This document shows positions 7,005-9,567 of a DNA stretch of 9,567 nucleotides, piece by piece; the first letter of the stretch is position 1, and the number at the start of each line of letters is the position of its first letter. Position numbers and translations under genes: made by a program. Source of the stretch: Flavobacteriales bacterium UBA7382 (GTDB lineage Bacteria; Bacteroidota; Bacteroidia; Flavobacteriales_D; Sanyastnellaceae). Under the pieces are notes generated by a model that was not told where the DNA came from, did not search any database, and saw nothing but the letters and a program-made list of their open reading frames with translations. The stretch spans positions 10,612 through 20,178 of the forward strand of contig DKNS01000083.1 in the NCBI GenBank assembly GCA_002469765.1. The letters run 5' to 3'.

Positions 7005-8282
7005 ATGACGCTGATTGAAGAATTGAAGTGGCGAGGCCTGCTGCATGACATCATGCCAGGCACAGAGGAACTGCTTGCGAAGGAACAAGTGAAAGCCTAC
7101 GTTGGATTCGATCCCACGGCAGACAGCTTGCACATTGGCAACCTCGTGCCCATCATGCTTTTGGTGCACTGGCAACGTGCCGGACACACACCCATCGCCC
7201 TGGTGGGTGGCGCGACCGGAATGGTGGGCGACCCCAGCGGCAAAGCGGCAGAACGCCAGTTCCTGGATGTCGACGTCATCCAACACAATTTGTCAGCCCA
7301 ACGTGCGCAACTGGAAAGGTTCTTGGACTTCACCGGAACCAACGCGGCCAAGGTGGTCAACAACCACGACTGGTTCAAGGACTTCAGCTTTCTCGACTTC
7401 ATTCGGGACGTGGGGAAGCACATTACGGTGAATTACATGATGTCCAAGGACAGCGTGAAAAACCGCCTCGACACGGGCATGAGCTTCACCGAGTTCACCT
7501 ACCAATTGGTGCAAGGCTACGACTTCTACCACCTTTGGAAACACCACGGCGTGAAAGTCCAGATGGGCGGCAGCGACCAATGGGGCAACATCGTCACAGG
7601 CACCGAGTTGATTCGCCGCAAGGGCGCCGGACAGGCATTCGCCATCACGGCTCCGCTCATCACCAAGGCTGACGGCTCCAAGTTTGGCAAGAGCGAGGGC
7701 GGCAACGTGTGGCTCGACAAGTCACGCACCTCGGCCTACAAATTCTACCAATACTGGATCAACGCCGCAGACGAAGACGCTTCACGCTACCTCCGCATCT
7801 TCACCTTGTTGCCCAAGGAGGACATCGAGCGCATCGAGGCGGAGCATGCTGAACACCCCGGCAGGCGTGCCATGCAGAATGCCTTGGCGGAAGACGTCAC
7901 ACGACGCATCCACGGGCAAGAAGACCTGGACACGGCGATTGCCGCGAGCAAACTGCTCTTCGGCAAAAGCTCCGAGGAAGACCTCCGTGCGTTGCCTGAA
8001 TCTGAACTGCTTTCTGTGTTCGAGGGCGTCCCCCAACGGGTTCTCCGCCGATCTGAACTGGAGAAAGGCGTGGGCATCATCGACGCACTGGCTGGAGGAG
8101 AAACCCCTTTTTTGGCAAGCAACGGAGAGGTGCGTCGGGCATTGAAAGAAGGCAGCGTGAGCGTCAACAAAGTGAAAGTGAACGATCAAAAGGTGCTGAC
8201 CACGGAGGACCTTCTGGGCACAGGATTGGTGCTTCTGCAGCGGGGAAAGAAGAACTGCTTCTTGGTCCGGGTCGCGGACTGA
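7005..8282 (+). CDS. tyrS: Tyrosine--tRNA ligase (TyrRS, S4-domain type)
   Basis: This class I aminoacyl-tRNA synthetase activates tyrosine with ATP and charges tRNA-Tyr in the cytoplasm. The 425 residues match the usual bacterial TyrRS length. The Rossmann catalytic domain carries YVGFDPTADSLHIGNL (32-47), where HIGN is the HIGH-type motif. It also has GGATGMVGDPSGK (68-80), the tyrosine-binding stretch YQLVQGYDF (166-174), QMGGSDQWGN (186-195) and the KMSKS-type loop KFGKSEGG (226-233). An alpha-helical anticodon-binding region follows. A C-terminal S4 RNA-binding domain occupies about 362-425, including EVRRALKEGSVSVN and VLLQRGKKNCFLV. The ATG at 7005 gives a typical N-terminus. It lies 19 bp after murF on the same strand with no terminator between, and its stop is 2 bp from that of the convergent permease. 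Confidence 0.97.
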   Translation: MTLIEELKWRGLLHDIMPGTEELLAKEQVKAYVGFDPTADSLHIGNLVPIMLLVHWQRAGHTPIALVGGATGMVGDPSGKAAERQFLDVDVIQHNLSAQRAQLERFLDFTGTNAAKVVNNHDWFKDFSFLDFIRDVGKHITVNYMMSKDSVKNRLDTGMSFTEFTYQLVQGYDFYHLWKHHGVKVQMGGSDQWGNIVTGTELIRRKGAGQAFAITAPLITKADGSKFGKSEGGNVWLDKSRTSAYKFYQYWINAADEDASRYLRIFTLLPKEDIERIEAEHAEHPGRRAMQNALAEDVTRRIHGQEDLDTAIAASKLLFGKSSEEDLRALPESELLSVFEGVPQRVLRRSELEKGVGIIDALAGGETPFLASNGEVRRALKEGSVSVNKVKVNDQKVLTTEDLLGTGLVLLQRGKKNCFLVRVAD

Positions 8283-8284
8283 AC

Positions 8285-9334
8285 TTAGCCGAACAACGCG
8301 GTCAAGTCCCGGCCTTCGACGAGGTAGAGGAAGATCACCAACATCACGGACACCACCAACCCGATGGTGGCCTTGCCCAGGTCTGAAAAGACCATTTTGG
8401 CAACTTGTCGGCCGTCTTGGTTGGCTTCAGACAGTCGGATACGCAAGGCCACTTCCCGGCCGGCAAGCATTCCCAAGAAGACCCAGGTGGTGCTCATGGG
8501 GATCTTCGCACCAATGCCCAACATGTCAAACTTGAAAAGCAGCAGCACGAGGCCGTAGAAGAAGTCAATGAACGTGGCCGACCGGATGTCTTGGGTGTTG
8601 GTCTTCACCCGAACGATTTCCTGAATCTTGCCACCCCGGCGGTAGAAGATGTAACCCAACATGGCGAGCAAAGTGACGAGAGCAAAGGCAAATGTCCCCG
8701 CCCCCACTTGGTCAGGATGGCCCAAATAAACCATGATGTTGACCAAATCCTGGGTCAACCATTGGCTCCACAAGAAACCCGTGGACGACCATTGTAGAAT
8801 CGTCCAAAATGTCTTGTTGGTCCACAAGCCATGGTTTTCACCGTCGAAAGGCCGCTGCAAGAACAACCGTTCGGTCAATCGACTCAGCGCAAAAAACGCC
8901 ACGATGGCGAAGGTGAACGCGACGCCGTAACCGCCCAAACTCTTGATCAGCATTTGGGGCAAAGCCTTGGGCGCAAAGAAGGTCAGCACCAAGAAGGTGG
9001 TGCTCACCGGGATGCCAAGTCGGGTGATGAACAGAAGCGCAAGCGGAGGCAGAACATACCAGACACTGATGGTAGGGAACGTCACAGCATCCTTAAAAAT
9101 GCCGTCAAACTTTCCAAACGTGAGGTCGTCCCCTTTTCCTCCGAGGTACTCACCGTATCCGAGGTAGCCCAACGTGACAACCACGGCCATGATGGAGCCT
9201 GCAAACAACCAGAGTTGCCACCATTTGCGACGCTCGTTGGACACCAAGAACGTGCCCAAAGTTTGGATGCTGTCGTTCCCGACCACAGAGTAGGCGGCCA
9301 ACGCAAATCCCAAAAGCGCGAATGTCTGTTCCAA
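8285..9334 (-). CDS. PiT-like inorganic phosphate transporter family permease (divergent)
   Basis: This is a 349-residue inner-membrane protein with about ten hydrophobic segments, near 4-18, 41-60, 90-104, 107-123, 135-150, 183-203, 212-230, 254-271, 278-293 and 321-339. It has the internal repeat layout of PiT (SLC20) carriers. Half one has GNDSIQTLGTFL (19-30) and GIPVSTTFLVL (107-117). Half two has QDLVNIMVYL (195-204) and KIPMSTTWVFLG (277-288). The ND/D-x-x-N and P-x-STT elements are the basis of the call, so phosphate or another anion is the likely substrate, probably ion-coupled. The first motif has Q where PiT has N, so the substrate is unsure. No ATG or GTG lies in frame between the upstream TGA and the first motif. 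TTG at 9334 is the best start and gives a complete first membrane segment. It converges with tyrS. Confidence 0.7.
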   Translation of the reverse strand: MEQTFALLGFALAAYSVVGNDSIQTLGTFLVSNERRKWWQLWLFAGSIMAVVVTLGYLGYGEYLGGKGDDLTFGKFDGIFKDAVTFPTISVWYVLPPLALLFITRLGIPVSTTFLVLTFFAPKALPQMLIKSLGGYGVAFTFAIVAFFALSRLTERLFLQRPFDGENHGLWTNKTFWTILQWSSTGFLWSQWLTQDLVNIMVYLGHPDQVGAGTFAFALVTLLAMLGYIFYRRGGKIQEIVRVKTNTQDIRSATFIDFFYGLVLLLFKFDMLGIGAKIPMSTTWVFLGMLAGREVALRIRLSEANQDGRQVAKMVFSDLGKATIGLVVSVMLVIFLYLVEGRDLTALFG

Positions 9335-9416
9335 GGTGTGAGTGTCGCAGGTGATGCTTCCGCGGGCGCAAGATGGTTGAAGTATGGCAACCTGACAACG
9401 ATTCGAGGTTATGATT

Positions 9417-9567
9417 TCACTCGGAAGCCAGCAAACTGCATCCCCTCACCTCGGAATGGTCCATCCGCCCCAGGAGCTTGAGCCCTTCTGGACGCCATTG
9501 CGCCACATCCGACGTGGCCAAAAATGAGCAACTGTGCACGTTGGCAAGGTCCACCACATCCAAGCGT
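9417..9567 (-). CDS. C-terminal fragment of unrecognised protein (5' end outside window)
   Basis: The last 49 codons of a minus-strand reading frame enter from the right edge and stop at 9417-9419. The fragment begins RLDVVDLANVHSCSFLA, continues through QWRPEGLKLLGRMDHSE and ends LLASE. Amino-acid balance and codon use look like the neighbouring genes. The two other minus-strand frames here are glycine/cysteine- or tryptophan-rich, as expected of shadows. I do not recognise the family, and too little is visible to suggest a function. It lies 82 bp upstream of the permease on the same strand, so the two could be co-transcribed. Confidence 0.5.
   Translation of the reverse strand, partial: RLDVVDLANVHSCSFLATSDVAQWRPEGLKLLGRMDHSEVRGCSLLASE

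Noticed and set aside
8265..8279. Hairpin GTCCG-GGTCG-CGGAC at the end of tyrS as a terminator
   Set aside because: The stem is only 5 bp, lies inside the coding sequence, and no T-run follows on either strand.
8831..9481. Plus-strand frame of 216 codons opposite the permease
   Set aside because: It runs antisense through membrane segments and signature motifs of the PiT-like gene; its charged, low-complexity composition is typical of a shadow.
1..9567. CRISPR arrays, insertion sequences, tRNA or rRNA genes, riboswitches
   Set aside because: I found no spaced direct repeats, transposase motifs, terminal inverted repeats or recognisable RNA folds; nearly all of the window is accounted for by the coding genes.

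Overview
The window reads as chromosomal core sequence from a moderately GC-rich member of the Bacteroidota, probably order Flavobacteriales or a near relative. The evidence is three components of the type IX secretion system (T9SS) and gliding machinery (PorU, a PorP/SprF-family protein and GldJ), which are specific to this phylum. Weak TAnnTTTG-like boxes in place of a classical -10, and no obvious Shine-Dalgarno sequences, fit the same picture. Nothing points to a plasmid, phage, insertion sequence, CRISPR array or RNA gene.

Layout. Positions 1-2669 (minus strand) hold most of porU, the T9SS sortase, running off the left edge just after its catalytic cysteine. A 148-bp divergent intergenic region separates it from a plus-strand pair: a PorP/SprF-family outer-membrane protein (2818-3813) and the lipoprotein gldJ (3865-5619). 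A strong intrinsic terminator (5632-5664) closes that pair. Then come murF (5681-6985) and tyrS (7005-8282), both on the plus strand. The stop of tyrS lies 2 bp from the stop of a convergent, divergent-sequence PiT-type permease (8285-9334, minus). The right edge holds the last 49 codons of an unrecognised minus-strand gene (9417-9567).

How the genes fit together. PorU removes the C-terminal sorting signal of T9SS cargo and attaches the cargo to the surface. PorP/SprF-family proteins are outer-membrane partners of the T9SS and gliding apparatus. GldJ is an outer-membrane lipoprotein needed for gliding and for stability of the secretion apparatus. MurF and TyrS are housekeeping enzymes for peptidoglycan precursor synthesis and translation. 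The permease probably moves an anion such as phosphate.

I see no clearly new system. The points most worth following are the porP-gldJ pairing, which mirrors the porP-gldK pairing elsewhere; a charged helical insert inside the GldJ fold; the tryptophan-rich N-terminal half of PorU; and the altered signature motif of the PiT-like permease.
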